DNA from: Lethocerus indicus
Taxonomy: Eukaryota; Arthropoda; Insecta; Hemiptera; Belostomatidae
Assembly: GCA_019843655.1 (NCBI GenBank)
Contig: JACDQD010000002.1
Span: forward strand, 38,002,333 to 38,066,332
Reading direction: 5' to 3'
DNA length: 64,000 nt
The stretch's first letter is position 1. Every line of letters starts with the position of its first letter. This document shows, piece after piece, positions 1-10,512 of this stretch. The position numbers and the translations under genes were made by a program. The notes under the pieces were generated by a model. The model was not told where the DNA came from and did not search any database. It worked only from the letters and a program-made list of their open reading frames with translations.

Positions 1-200
1 CGGTCTAAATAAACCTCTATTTGTAGACTATAGCACGGCCCGGATAACTCTTGAACTGCGTACCGGTGGAAATCCGAATTGATCGATCAACCGGAGCTGA
101 ATCGAATTATTCAGTTGTGCCCAGACCGACATTTCCGACAGTTTCAGTATGCGAGACTATAAACTGAAATCAATTTGAATTTTCGAAATTTTGTAGTTGA

Positions 201-872
201 CTTAACCCTCTATGGGGGCCCCAGTGTAACTTTCAGGTCGCATTTCAATTTATCCAGATTTTACCGAATAATTATAGCTTTTTTTCGTGCGGGATGGCGC
301 ATAAATCTCTTAATCCTATAACGTTGTCAAGAAAACCGATATCAATATCAATTATTTTTCATTCACATATAGTTGCTGATTTAACTGATGCTTGGATTGT
401 TTGACAGTCTTTTTTTGAACTTTTAATAATTCGGTTTTTAATAAATAATTTTTAAATTTTTCACAAAAATTAATAAAACGAATCGTGCCAGTTTCAGTAG
501 ATGCAGCCCACTCTTTAATATACGAAACGTTCGCCTTCAAACAGTGAACTGTTGGCACAAACATTTTATTTATTACAAAGATATACGAAAATTTGTTAAC
601 ACCGATGTTAATGAAATTTCGTTGTACCTACTTTGAAGAAAACTTTTTTTTTTTTTTCTATTGGGCCCCAGTGTAACTTTCGGGTCGCATTTCAATTTAT
701 CGAGATTTTATCAAATAATTATAGATTTGTTGTGTGAGACGGCGCAAGAAAACCAATATCAATATCAATTTTTTTTTTTCATTCGCATATATAGGTTTAT
801 AATTGCCGATTTTTCGTTCCCCCCCCAATTTTTTGGTGATTTAAATTAAAAAGTCGGCCCGTAGAGGGTTGT
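201..872. mobile_element. piggyBac-type element remnant(s), family D
   Basis: Two related segments begin CCCTCTATGGGGGCCC (after TTAA, near 203) and TTGGGCCCCAGTGTAAC (near 660). The second closes with the inverse end GGCCCGTAGAGGG at 855-867 followed by GTTAA. Both share GTGTAACTTTC-GGTCGCATTT and a TAACCAATATCAATAT-like core with a complete copy at 25273-25497. A TTAA target and CCC-starting inverted ends are hallmarks of piggyBac elements. A 260-bp segment between them (about 385-650) recurs at 24880-25140. Confidence 0.7.
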
Positions 873-905
873 TAAATGGAACCGACCATTTACACATTTC
901 TTGTC

Positions 906-907
<2 letters not shown>

Positions 908-953
<46 letters not shown>
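908..953. repeat. (TA)n microsatellite
   Basis: An uninterrupted TA dinucleotide run abuts the left end of a family B element. Confidence 0.95.
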
Positions 954-956
<3 letters not shown>

Positions 957-1150
957 GGGTACCCAAAAGTAATCGACATTTTGACTTTGGAATTCATGTT
1001 ATTTTGCTAAAAAAAAGATACTTTAATTATTAATCCCCTCTTGAAGAACTCCTCAAGACCAAAATAAGGCTCTTTTGCCCTGAAAGTTGAGCTAAAATCC
1101 AGGTTACTCTTATTAGGGGCAACCAAAAGTAATCGAATCAACATTTTGTA
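951..1150. mobile_element. Mariner-derived MITE, family B copy 1 (partial)
   Basis: It starts TTAGGGGTACCCAAAAGTAA and TCGACATTTTGAC, the family B end, with an internal deletion before CTCTTGAAGAACTCCTCAAG. A second end-like ATTAGGGGCAACCAAAAGTAA lies at about 1110. Confidence 0.7.
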
Positions 1151-1177
1151 TATTGCCAATTTGTTGGCCATAGCAAG

Positions 1178-1376
1178 TATTAGGGGATTACCCGAAAGTA
1201 ATCGACATTTTGACTATTGGAATTTATTTTATTTTGCCAGAAAAAGAAACTTTTAAACTATTAATCTACTATATATATTCACCGATATTATCAACGACAA
1301 CTCTCCGCCGCCACTTTTCCGGCAAATTTTCAATTCCCCTCTTGAGGAATTCCTCAAGACAAAACTGCATCTTGTA
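1178..1376. mobile_element. Mariner-derived MITE, family B copy 2
   Basis: It carries the family B order: TATTAGGGG end, GTAATCGACATTTTGAC, CCAGAAAAAGAAAC, CTCTCCGCCGCCACTTTTCC and CCTCTTGAGGAATTCCTCAA. The right end is lost. Confidence 0.75.
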
Positions 1377-1597
1377 TGTTCACTACGGCCTGAGAGTTTA
1401 GGTGGACGGATTTTCGTACGTATTCGACTGTAAAACTGTTAAAATAAGAGTCGCCCTATTTAAATTTTGTATATCGTACTTTCGGGGATAAGAAGCGCAG
1501 TAACGGCAACAAAGTAGGACGAATTGGAGGAGTTAGGTAGGTGTAGCCCTCTCCCCATTTATTTTCCCAATTTTCTCGTTTTTCTTCAGTTTTCGTC

Positions 1598-1622
1598 ACC
1601 GCCCCCCCCCCCCCCCCCCCCG
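1598..1622. repeat. Poly(C) tract
   Basis: A run of about 20 C, one of many poly(C)/poly(G) runs in the window (others near 10105, 11585, 17605, 20907, 50220). Confidence 0.9.
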
Positions 1623-1984
1623 GTCTATCGTTTAATTGAAAACAGGACGCAGCCGTTGTTTTTTTTAAAAAAAGTGAAATGTTTCGTTGGAGAAAAAAAT
1701 GGACGCGGCCGCTGCCATTGTTCTAACGGCAACCCGGTTTTTCGACCCAGATTCAGATATACTGCCCCCCGTGGGGGGGGCACAGATAGGGCCCACCTCC
1801 ACGGGCGGACTTTCTCTTCCAGCTCACATCTCAGACAGTTAGTTTAGTTATACCGCTTTCTTCTGCCCGACGCAGAAACCGCCAAACCGAAAAAAAAACG
1901 TTTCCGAAATTGACTACCGAGTGTTTCCGAAGTGGCTTAAATTTGTTTTAGTTCGATAGATAGAGAATTGGGCCAACAAATCCT

Positions 1985-2667
1985 TCGATTTTCAACCAAA
2001 GTGTAATAACTCACTTTGGTACACTTGTGGGTGGAATATGGTGGGGGGATCGATCTGGGAAAATTTTCGAAAAACCTAAATTTTCGATTTTCAACCCGCC
2101 GTTTCAGGGGCAAGTGTAACTCACTTTGGTACACTTGTGGGTGGAATATGGGATCGATCTGGGAAAATTTTCGAAAAACCTAAATTTTCGATTTTCAACC
2201 CGCCGTTTCAGGGGCAAGTGTAACTCACTTTGGTACACTTGTGGGTGGAATATGGGATCGACTGCGGGAAAATTTTCGAAAAACCTAAATTTTCGATTTT
2301 CAACCCGCCGTTTCAGGGGCAAGTGTAACTCACTTTGGTACACTTGTGGGTGGAATATGGGGATCGATCTGGGAAAATTTTCGAAAAACCTAAATTTTCG
2401 ATTTTCAACCCGCCGTTTCAGGGGCAAGTGTAACTCACTTTGGTACACTTGTGGGTGGAATATGGAGATCGATCTGGGAAAATTTTCGAAAAACCTAAAT
2501 TTTCGATTTTCAACCCGCCGTTTCAGGGGCAAGTGTAACTCACTTTGGTACACTTGTGGGTGGAATATGGGGGATCGATCTGGGAAAATTTTCGATTTTC
2601 AACCCGCCGTTTCAGGGGCAAGTGTAACCCACTTTGGTACACTTGTGGGTGGAATATGGGATCGGTA
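1985..2667. repeat. 105-bp tandem minisatellite, about 6.5 units
   Basis: The unit marker CAAGTGTAACTCACTTTGG recurs at 2111, 2215, 2320, 2425, 2530 and 2619, giving spacings of 104, 105, 105, 105 and 89 bp. Each unit contains ACACTTGTGGGTGGAATATG, TTTTCGAAAAACCTAAAT and CAACCCGCCGTTTCAGGGG. The last unit has lost about 16 bp and the first differs more. Most units are 35 codons long, which leaves long spurious open frames on both strands. Confidence 0.95.
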
Positions 2668-3435
2668 ACGGTTTTTGTGTTGTTTTTTTTTAATGAATAT
2701 TAAAAATTACCTGTCTCGCCCGAGAGGATGTGTACCGTGTACCGGTTACGCGCTGGTGGCGTTTACCCCGGGCAACTCAGTACTTGCTGTGTATTTCTCG
2801 GCATCCTCTTTAACAGATGTGTTAAAACATCGTCCTCCCGTCTTCCGTCTTGGCCAAGAGCGGATTTCCGGTTTTGTCGGCCGTTTCTCCCCGCAGTTCG
2901 CCCACTCGAAATACTGAAAAAACAGTATCGTTTTGAACGGTATTAATGAAAATGTAAAAAAAAAAATAAATAGTAGGAAAATTTCCGCGATTGGAACTTG
3001 TGAATTGGGAATAAATTCCCAATAATACTGTGGGGAGAATTCCCCCCCACCCCCCCACCACCATTTAACCTGAACTCGAACAAAACGTATTGTGGACTTG
3101 GGTGAAAATATATTTGGAAAATTTCAAGACAGAACTCTAGAACCGTGTAATAATGAGAAATCTCGAATCGCCGCCCTGGTATACATACGAAATACGCAAT
3201 TGACACAATGGAGGACAGGATTTCGGTTATTTTTTTAGAGCTGCAAATCCATTCTATTCCACGATCGACATTAGTTGGGGGGGAAGAACCGTTGTGAGGA
3301 AATGCTAGTGACCCGAATAGCCGGCGATAGTGATTGATTATAGCCGGCCTAGATACCGAATGAAAGAGTGCAACCGGCCAGTTTATTATATTAATTCATT
3401 CTAAAATACGGCCGCCGACGCTTTGTTATCTTCTT
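2668..3435. other. Intergenic stretch, nothing recognised
   Basis: Low-scoring AT-rich DNA with a poly(C) run near 3041-3060. No conserved reading frame or known element end was seen. Confidence 0.6.
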
Positions 3436-3534
3436 CCGATTGCTGTGTACGGTTTTAGACTGGGTTTAATGGGGGAAATGTAAAAAATAAGCCCTACAAA
3501 TGGACGTTCCTATCCCCCACCCAACAGCAGGCTC
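3436..3534. repeat. Left flank shared with 9187-9286 (repeat H, copy 1)
   Basis: CGATTGCTGTGTACGGTTTT through CCACCCAACAGCAGGCTCGG is nearly identical to 9190-9290. In both loci it joins directly to a family A left arm, so the two were copied as one unit or H belongs to a longer family A variant. Confidence 0.8.
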
Positions 3535-3831
3535 GGTCTCCTCTCGCTGGTTTGGTCTTTTGCTAGACCGGTGATTCGGCTGCTCGCCATCTTCAGTAGC
3601 GCTGTGTTAGAGTCACTGTTAGCACTTTGGAAGTTTTTTGTGGGGCATCCTCACTGCCCACTGTCACTTTCATATGTAATATATACTGTGACTACTAACA
3701 CAGCGCTACTGAAGATGGCGAGCGGCCGAAACCCCGGTCCGGCAAAAGACCAAACCAGCAGTGAGAGGAGACAGAAACATCACGAACCTACAGTATTCAT
3801 TCCGACCCCTCGCTGACCACAAAACAGGTAT
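3535..3831. mobile_element. Family A palindromic element, copy 1
   Basis: The left arm runs TCTCCTCTCGCTGGTTTGG to CATCTTCAGTAGCGCTGTG, and the right arm is its reverse complement, from CACAGCGCTACTGAAGATG to GAGAGGAGACAGAAACA and GACCACAAAACAGGTAT. The loop holds TCACTG-TTAGCACTTTGGA and CATCCTCACTGCCCACTG. No protein is encoded. A fold-back MITE is the simplest reading. Confidence 0.85.
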
Positions 3832-3872
3832 ATTAAAATGATTCGCCATACCCTTTTGAGAGGGACATATAC

Positions 3873-4043
3873 AAAGCTATACTAAAACCGACAAGGACGT
3901 ACGGAATAGAACTATGCTGTGGGTTCCGCCAAGAAATCCAGAGATTCCAGTCAAAAGTCCTTCCAGTAACATCCTTAATGCTCCCCGGGTATGTTTCTAA
4001 CCGAACAATCCGTGACCTCAACATACCCCGACAGTCGATTTAA
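3873..4043 (+). pseudogene. Jockey-like non-LTR retrotransposon RT C-terminus, fragment
   Basis: A 56-codon open stretch reads KAILKPTRTYGIEL, then EIQRFQSKVLPVTS and GYVSNRTIRDLNIPRQ. This is the thumb/connection pattern of jockey-clade reverse transcriptases (YK-ILRP-TYGIQLWG, IQRFQSK-LR, APWYVSN). It starts right after a family A copy and has no flanking RT domain. Confidence 0.75.
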
Positions 4044-4087
4044 GCAAAATCACGCTTTGCTTAAATTCCATTCCCGCCTCTCTCCGC

Positions 4088-4090
<3 letters not shown>

Positions 4091-4135
<45 letters not shown>
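4091..4135. repeat. (TA)n microsatellite
   Basis: Uninterrupted TA dinucleotide run. Confidence 0.95.
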
Positions 4136-4140
<5 letters not shown>

Positions 4141-4568
4141 GAGGGTTTTGAACAATAAAACAGAAGCTATACATTGTAGCACAGTCTGATCTAACTCAAC
4201 TGTCTCCTCCTCCTTTATTTCGTTATGTCCTTTTATATTAAACGAATATAAATACAATAGGGGAAAGGGAGATATCTAAAAACCCCCGGTGTGACAGTTA
4301 ATATCCTCATCCATCCTCGTGCTAATAATTGGCATTGAAATGTAAATTTCTCTAAGAAACCTATCCCCGTGTCCTGCCTGAAATGCGTAGTAAGATACTT
4401 TCATTACGGAAGAATAGATTTAATTTATAATGTAAATTGAACAAAGGAAATATAATTGTTACCGTACACACTTGTGGTACGGCTTTCAAAATTCTCCCTC
4501 GACTAGTGAATTTCTGGTTGAACCGTTTATAGATTATAACGATCAATAAAGCCGGGATTAATTATTTC

Positions 4569-4745
4569 TGTAGTTTCGTGATGTTTCTGTCTCCTCTCGC
4601 TGGTTTGGTCTTTTGCTAGACCGGTTTCGGCCGGTCGCCATCTTCAGTAGCGCTGTGTGCAAAAGACCAAACCAGCGAGAGGAGACAAAAACACACGGAA
4701 TCTACAGTATTCCGACCGCTCGCTGACCACAAAACAAGTATATCA
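4569..4745. mobile_element. Family A element, copy 2 (short loop)
   Basis: Left arm GTTTCTGTCTCCTCTCGCTGG to CATCTTCAGTAGCGCTGTG is followed almost at once by GCAAAAGACCAAACCAGCGAG. The inner part of the right arm is deleted, so this is a compact derivative. Confidence 0.85.
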
Positions 4746-5400
4746 TATTAATTATTTCCTTGCATAATTGAATAACGAATCGAAAATGGCCGAATTTTCC
4801 TTCTATTTTCCCCCTCGATTTGGCCGTTTTCCCGACACACTTTTGCCGTCGTGCCCGTTAGATCATAGCTTTTTTAGTCATTCTTGCGGGATTTTAAGGA
4901 AAATGCATTTAAGGCTGGCGTCATTAAGGCCTAAATAGATATTCGTCAATCGGTCGATATTAGCCGATATATTTTTATTAGCTTATTGCCTATTGTTTCG
5001 CGTACAGAACATTCGGCCCTATTAAGGCCCGGAATTACAGTGGATTAAATGAAATAATAAGTTGGAACTTCTGTTAGAAAGATTGGAGCCGACTGTGTGC
5101 CTATTCCTTAAATATCGTTAGGGTATTTTTTTCCCCCTTTATGAATTTTTTTGTCTTCAGTCAGATTTAAAATGTCGGCTGGAACTAGCGTTCGGAGCCG
5201 AATAGAAAGTGGACTCGATCAGCGTTATGATGAAAGTGCTTAACGATCGGCAATTTTACGACGGTCTCCCGGCATGAGGGACGGTTTTATTATTCGGCGG
5301 AGGGTGGGGGGGGAAATGAAACTAATAAAAATCACCTTCTGCCCTCCAACTTCGGGTTGGAGCTTTCACCGGGCACAACAACAACAACAACAAGGGGATG
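4746..5400. other. Intergenic stretch, nothing recognised
   Basis: AT-rich sequence without a recognisable gene. A short (CAA)n run lies at about 5376-5394. Confidence 0.55.
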
Positions 5401-5404
5401 ATTA

Positions 5405-5480
5405 TAACGCCTATGGGGGTTCCACCGAGACATCCAACATCGCCCGCATCCGGAGATTTCAGTGAAAAGTCCTTCTTTCC
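5405..5480 (+). pseudogene. Short jockey-like RT fragment
   Basis: The codons read AYGGSTETSNIARIRRFQ, a stop, then KVL. This matches the YG-QLWG-...-I-RFQSKVL motif seen better at 3873-4043. It is too short to classify further. Confidence 0.5.
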
Positions 5481-5781
5481 CCTTTTAACCATCCATTAAA
5501 CGCCACCCCGCCCAGAGATCAGATCGCCTCGGGGGGTGGTTTCTTTATCGGGACAGACACGTGAAAAATATACACGTATCTATTGCACCTATAACTGTAG
5601 GTAGTTGATTGTGAAAAATAGAAAAAGTCCTACCCACACTGTACGCGGGCTTCAGTGTGCCCGAAGTCCCCACTTCACCGAAATGATCGAAAATATTACA
5701 TGACTAAACAGTGGTCTTTTTTCTGCGTTGAAAACGCCCAAGAATGAAGCGATTTAATGATTATTTTTTTTGGTTTAACAT

Positions 5782-6256
5782 ACCTTGTTTTGTGGTCTGC
5801 GAGGGGTTGTGGAATACCGTTGATTTCGTGTGTGTGTTTTTCGGTCTTTTTTTTGTTAGACCGGTTTCGGCCGCTCGCCCCGTCTTCAGTAGCGCTGTGT
5901 TGGAGGATGTTTTCGGGGGTGGGGTGGGGGGGGCGCATCCTCACTGCACACTGTCACTACTGTCCCTCGTACTGTCTTCTGGCCTTTTATTCTACACAGT
6001 ACAAGTGACAGTGACAGTGACCTCCAAAGGGCCAAACTGTGACTAACACCGCTACTGAAGATGGCGAGCGGCTTCAGTAGCGGTGTTGGTCACTGCTGGC
6101 AGTTGGGACGACAGTACAAGCGAATAGTCACTGTTGGCACTTTGGACGTTTCTGGCAGTAGGACCGCCAAAAGTGACTACTGAAGATGGCGAGCGGCCGA
6201 AACCGGTCTAGCTAGCAAAACGGGTCGGAACCGGCGAGCGGAGACAGAAACACGCA
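5782..6256. mobile_element. Family A element, copy 3 (long, rearranged)
   Basis: It starts CCTTGTTTTGTGGTCTGCGAG and shows the left arm, then extra internal segments with two more GAAGATGGCGAGCGGC-type motifs in both orientations (6055-6075 and 6185-6200). It ends GGAGACAGAAACACGC. Internal duplication of arm sequence makes it longer than the others. Confidence 0.8.
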
Positions 6257-6708
6257 GTTGAATTCAACTACTCGAATTTTCGTGTCCCGATGGGAAAGCG
6301 ATCCGAAAATCGTTTCTCGTCCGCATCACAACCCCTGCCCTTCCACCCTTCGCTATTGTATATCGGAATGTATACCGATCTGGGGGGGGGTCCCCCCTTG
6401 TTTCAAATAAAAGACCTAGTCGTTGTATATATATGTGGGGGGGTTGGTCCGCATTTTCAATTCTCCCCTCCGTACAAAACAGTTTCGGAACCCTTCAAAA
6501 CGTCGAACGTTTCCCCAAGGGTTCGTTGAGAACCCTGTCGCAGGATACGAAGGTCAACTACAATTCCCTCGTGACGTTTATACCGTCACTTTATTATTTT
6601 AGCGCGCTTATAATTTAAAATTAAATAATTAATTAAAATCGAATTCCCTATATATAAAAGTAGATTTCCTAACTTAGAGTTAGATTTTAAAAGACAGACT
6701 CAAATAAT

Positions 6709-6932
6709 ATTAGGGGTACCCAAAAGTAAACGAAATTTTGACTTTGGAATTCCATTTTATTTTGCCAGAAAAAGAAACTTTAATTATTAATCTACTGTAT
6801 ATATTCACCGATATTATCAACGACAACTCTCCGCCGCCACTTTTCCGGCAAATTTTCCATTCCCCCCCCCTCTCTTGAGGAACTCCTCAAGACCAAAATA
6901 CATCTTATCAAATTGTCGATTACTTTTGGGAA
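6709..6932. mobile_element. Mariner-derived MITE, family B copy 3
   Basis: Both inverted ends are visible: TTAGGGGTACCCAAAAGTAA on the left and TCGATTACTTTTGGG on the right. The internal sequence matches the other copies. Read on the minus strand it includes the transposase tail LPEKWRR-like codons. Confidence 0.8.
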
Positions 6933-7776
6933 AGAATATTCGTTCATGAGAACGCGTTCCAATTTACTACAATGGAAGCAGGGATTACTAAACTATTTAA
7001 TGGTGACTGTTATTAATGGAGAAAATTTGCGAAGCGCCGTAATATGGGTTTAAAAATGGGGGGGCCGGACGATTAAAAGAGAAAGTAGGCGGGCCGTTTT
7101 TTCTTTTTTTTTTTCTTTTTTTCCTACTGCTTTTACTGCCTACTCGGCCCTACCGAACTGGCCCCTCCCGAAGGCTTTCTTCGTATTCTTCCCAGTTTTT
7201 GACGGATGGACGTCGAGAACAATTTCTACACTTTCGTCCGTATAACGATACTGGGGCAATACGCACGTTATTATTAGGGTCAGCAAGCAGTAAGTGTAAG
7301 AGAGAATAACAGAAGTTAAATTACAGATATTTGAACGTTACAGTGGACAATGTCCGACAGAAACTGCCGGAGCGCCGTTATAAAAATGCGTCATCCCAAA
7401 TGGCGATTTTGTAGAAGAATAAATAATTTTTCGACACTTAAATGGTGTAAATATTATAGAAAGTAAACGTCCGTTTGTAGACCTTACTCTAGGTATTGCC
7501 CTCCTATAAGTCAGGGTGGACAAATGCGGCTCCCGATTGAAAATCTTTTTCACGAATCTTTTTAAATTTAATGAGTCGGGAAAGCGTGTTCGAGTTGTTT
7601 CTATTGATATAATTGAACGTGTCCCATTACTTGTGTAGAACACGTAACAGTGCTGTAGATAAACAACCGGAACGAGGCCTTCATTGACCTCAAACTCTCC
7701 CCCACTGGTTGGAAAAAACCCTTCGAGGGTTCAGAGGGGGGAAATATCTATCTACCGTCTAAAGGGTTTTTTTTTG
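6933..7776. other. Intergenic stretch, nothing recognised
   Basis: No convincing gene. A 101-codon minus-strand frame at 7338-7643 has no recognisable similarity and is surrounded by repeats. Confidence 0.5.
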
Positions 7777-8408
7777 TACCGTAGGTTCGTTGTGTTTCTG
7801 TCTCCTCTCGCCGGTTCGGCCTTATGCTAGACCTTGTTTCGGCCGCTCGCCATCTTCAGTAGCGCTGTGTTGGTCACCCACTGTTGGCACTTTGGAAATA
7901 CGTACAACGCCACTTGTTGTGGTGAATTCCGCAATTAATTAGTTGCCGACCCCCCGATAGAATGGCTGGTTTGGTCTTTTGCTAGACCGGGGTTTCGGCC
8001 GCTCGCCATCTTCAGTAGCGCGGTGTTAGTCACCCACTGTCGGCACTTTGGAAATACGTACAACGCCACTTGTTGTGGTGAATTCCGCAATTAATTAGTT
8101 GCCGACCCCCCGATAGAATGGCTGGTTTGGTCTTTTGCTAGACCGGTGTTTGTCGGCCGCTCGCCATCTTCAGTAGCGCTGTGTCAGTCACTGTCGGCAC
8201 TTTGGATGTTTGGAAGTGACAGTGGGCAGTGAGGATGCCCCCCAGGAAAAACATCCAAAGTGCCAAAAGTGACTGTTGCGTTTTTCGCTACTGAAGATGG
8301 CGAGCGGCCGACAAACCCCGGTCTAGCGAAAGACCAAACCGGCGAGAGGTGACAAAAACACACTAAATCTACGGTATTCCACAACCCTGGCGGACCACAA
8401 AACAGGGT
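7777..8408. mobile_element. Family A copy 4 with tandem duplication and mariner end
   Basis: The left arm occurs three times (about 7798, 7966 and 8120). The first two are each followed by the same segment TACAACGCCACTTGTTGTGG ... TTAGTTGCCGACC, a degraded mariner terminus. The repeat period is 156 bp, seen from GGAAATACGTACAACGCC at 7894 and 8050. The element closes with a normal right arm ending ACCACAAAACAGGG. Confidence 0.82.
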
Positions 8409-9039
8409 TTTTTGGCCGGTTATCCAATATCCCCGGGGCGCGATTGGGTCGTGTGGGGCTTCCCCGTCGAAGGTAGACGACTCGGATTTCCCCGAATGAG
8501 TCGGAAATTCTTCCTCGGCCAATTCCAGTACAAAGGGCCGAACTGTTGGCGGTTCAATCCTGGAATGCCGGCCGCTCTTGGACGGGGTCGACGAAGTAAC
8601 CGGGTAAATTAGATACGGCCCCAGAAAAATTTTAACACATCAACTAATTGGGTCCCCCCCCCCCGTTTATTGTCGGACGGCCTCTCCATTCCCGGAAACT
8701 GGTAGCGGTGCAGAAGAAGCAACCCGACGACTGCACTCGGATGACCGCCGAAGCGCGACCACAACGGTAAACCCTCCGCCCACGACAGGGAGGGCTTATT
8801 TTTAAATAAGCGCTCTGGTGTATATCGCTTATGCGTGGGCGGTTTACGAACCCGATAATTTACATTTAAAGTCACAGTAATGTCCGCCATTTTTAACACT
8901 CAATAAGTATCGAGTCCTCGACTAGAAATTGTCCTTTGCACAGAGCGTCATCTCCAACAGCTTCTCTCTTGTCGCTCGATGCACGTTCAAAGTGCAGAAC
9001 ATTTTCGCACTTGATAAGATTCTTCGCCACTAATTTGAT
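8409..9039. other. Intergenic stretch, nothing recognised
   Basis: A 96-codon minus-strand frame at 8609-8899 has no recognised domain. No repeat family could be assigned. Confidence 0.5.
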
Positions 9040-9191
9040 ATACCTGTCTGTGTTGTCTGCGAGGGGTTGGAGAATATACTGTTGTAGGTTCGTGATGTTT
9101 CTGTTGTTCGGGGATTTGTCGGCCGCTCGCCCCATCTTCAGTAGCGCTGTGTTAGCAGTCACTGTTATTAGCACAGACAGTACACGTGAAA
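9040..9191. mobile_element. Family A, left half only, copy 5
   Basis: It reads ATACCTG...GTCTGCGAGGGGTTGG to CATCTTCAGTAGCGCTGTG and stops in the loop. It joins directly to repeat H copy 2. Confidence 0.75.
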
Positions 9192-9286
9192 CCGATTGCT
9201 GTGTACGGTTTTAGACTGGGTTTAATGGGGGGGAAATGTAAGAAAATAAGCCCTACAAATGGACGTTCCTATCCCCCACCCAACAG
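9187..9286. repeat. Repeat H, copy 2
   Basis: Nearly identical to 3436-3534, again directly upstream of a family A left arm. Confidence 0.8.
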
Positions 9287-9616
9287 CAGGCTCGGTCTCC
9301 TCTCTCGCCGGTTTGGTCTTTTGCTAGACCGGGGTTTTTCGGCCGCTCGCCATCTTCAGTAGCGCTGTGTTAGAGTCACTGTTAGCACTTTGGATGTTTT
9401 TTTTTGTGGGGGGGGGGCATCCTCACTGCTGCCCACTGTCACTTTCACACATGTACTGTGTATGTAGAAGACCAAAAGACGAGTACGAGCGACAGTGACA
9501 ACTGCAGTGACACAGCGCTACTGAAGATGGCGAGCGGCCGACAAACCCCGGTCCAGCGAAAGACCAGACCGCGGCGAGAGAGAGGAGACAGAGAAAAACA
9601 CATCGCTAATCTACAT
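9287..9616. mobile_element. Family A element, copy 6
   Basis: Both arms are complete. The left arm has CCGGGGTTTTTCGGCCG and the right arm CGGCCGACAAACCCCGG. The loop holds CATCCTCACTG and a poly(G) run. Confidence 0.85.
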
Positions 9617-9689
9617 TCTTCGATACGTAAAAAAAAAATTCTGGGATTTTTCATTGGAAGGCGAGGAGCGCTCGGAGGAGGGCGTCCCG

Positions 9690-9870
9690 TCTTGAGGTCG
9701 ACGATGACCGCCAAATAAAGGCCATCATTATTGCGATATCGGACATTGCTGAGACGCCGAATTTATGTTGCCGCAAAATATTGTTGTAGTGGCGCACTTA
9801 AAAGTGTGTACAACGCCACTTGTTGTCGGTGTGAATTACGCAATTATACTTAGCTGCCGACCCAAAGGGT
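9690..9870 (+). pseudogene. Mariner transposase N-terminal remnant plus element end (family C, copy 1)
   Basis: The + strand encodes EVDDDRQIKAIIIAISDIAE, similar to the second helix-turn-helix of mariner transposases (DDDRIKAV...DIAEKLNVS). It is followed by TACAACGCCACTTGTTGTCG and a decayed TTACTTAGTTG-type end. Confidence 0.6.
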
Positions 9871-10249
9871 GGAATAATATATATCGAGGGGTCTTGGCTT
9901 GGGGGGTTTATAATCGCACTTTTTGGAGCTGTAGACCGTTAAACCCTGTGCGATAAGTTTGCCCGATAACTAATTCTCAGTCGAATTGGCCAAGAAATTG
10001 TTGTACTTCACCGGTCGGCCAAGTCCCAAGTCGGGGATTGGTTTCGGTACAGTACGTTTTAAGTTGTCGTTCCGGACTGAAGAGATGCTGCGCTTAATTA
10101 TTGTCCCCCCCCCCCGCTAAATCAACTTTTACAGTTATATAATTTTCACGTCTTTGTCTCGATAAAGAAGAAACCACCCCCTCCCCCCGATGATGGCGCT
10201 TTTGACACGATTTAACTCTACTGTCCGAGGTGTGATCTCTGGCCTATTG
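9871..10249. other. Intergenic stretch, nothing recognised
   Basis: No gene or element recognised; poly(C) near 10106-10116 and 10181-10190. Confidence 0.55.
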
Positions 10250-10512
10250 GTGGTGTGGATAGTGGATGCGGTAAAAGAGGAAACTGGATGAACGAGTGGA
10301 TTGGGACGAGGAGAGGCGGGAATGGGAAATTTCTGGAACCGGGGATTTTGCGACTTTCTGGGTATGTTGAGGTCGTGAGGTGGAGCGTTAAGGATGGTTC
10401 GAAGGACTCTCGATTGGAATCTCTGGATGTCCGATGTCTTGGAACCCCACAGCTCAATACTGTATTTCTAAGTATCGCTTTGTATATTGTCAGTTTGTTA
10501 CTTGAGGTCAAT
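10250..10512 (-). pseudogene. Jockey-like RT C-terminus, fragment, minus strand
   Basis: On the minus strand NKLTIYKAILRNTVLSCGVP is followed, after a frame change, by IQRFQSRVLRTILNAPPHDL and NIPRK. This is the same RT C-terminal pattern as at 3873-4043 (YKAILRP, IQRFQSKVLRTI-NAP, LNIP). A 122-codon + strand frame in the same place is therefore a shadow. Confidence 0.7.

Noticed and set aside
2111..2619. CRISPR-like direct repeats
   Set aside because: The repeats are contiguous 105-bp units with no spacers, in a eukaryotic genome.
2104..2668. Open frames of 149 and 180 codons on opposite strands
   Set aside because: They are by-products of the 105-bp tandem repeat, whose unit is a multiple of three.
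8609..9174. Two minus-strand frames of 93-96 codons
   Set aside because: The right one overlaps a family A left arm; the left one has no recognised similarity.
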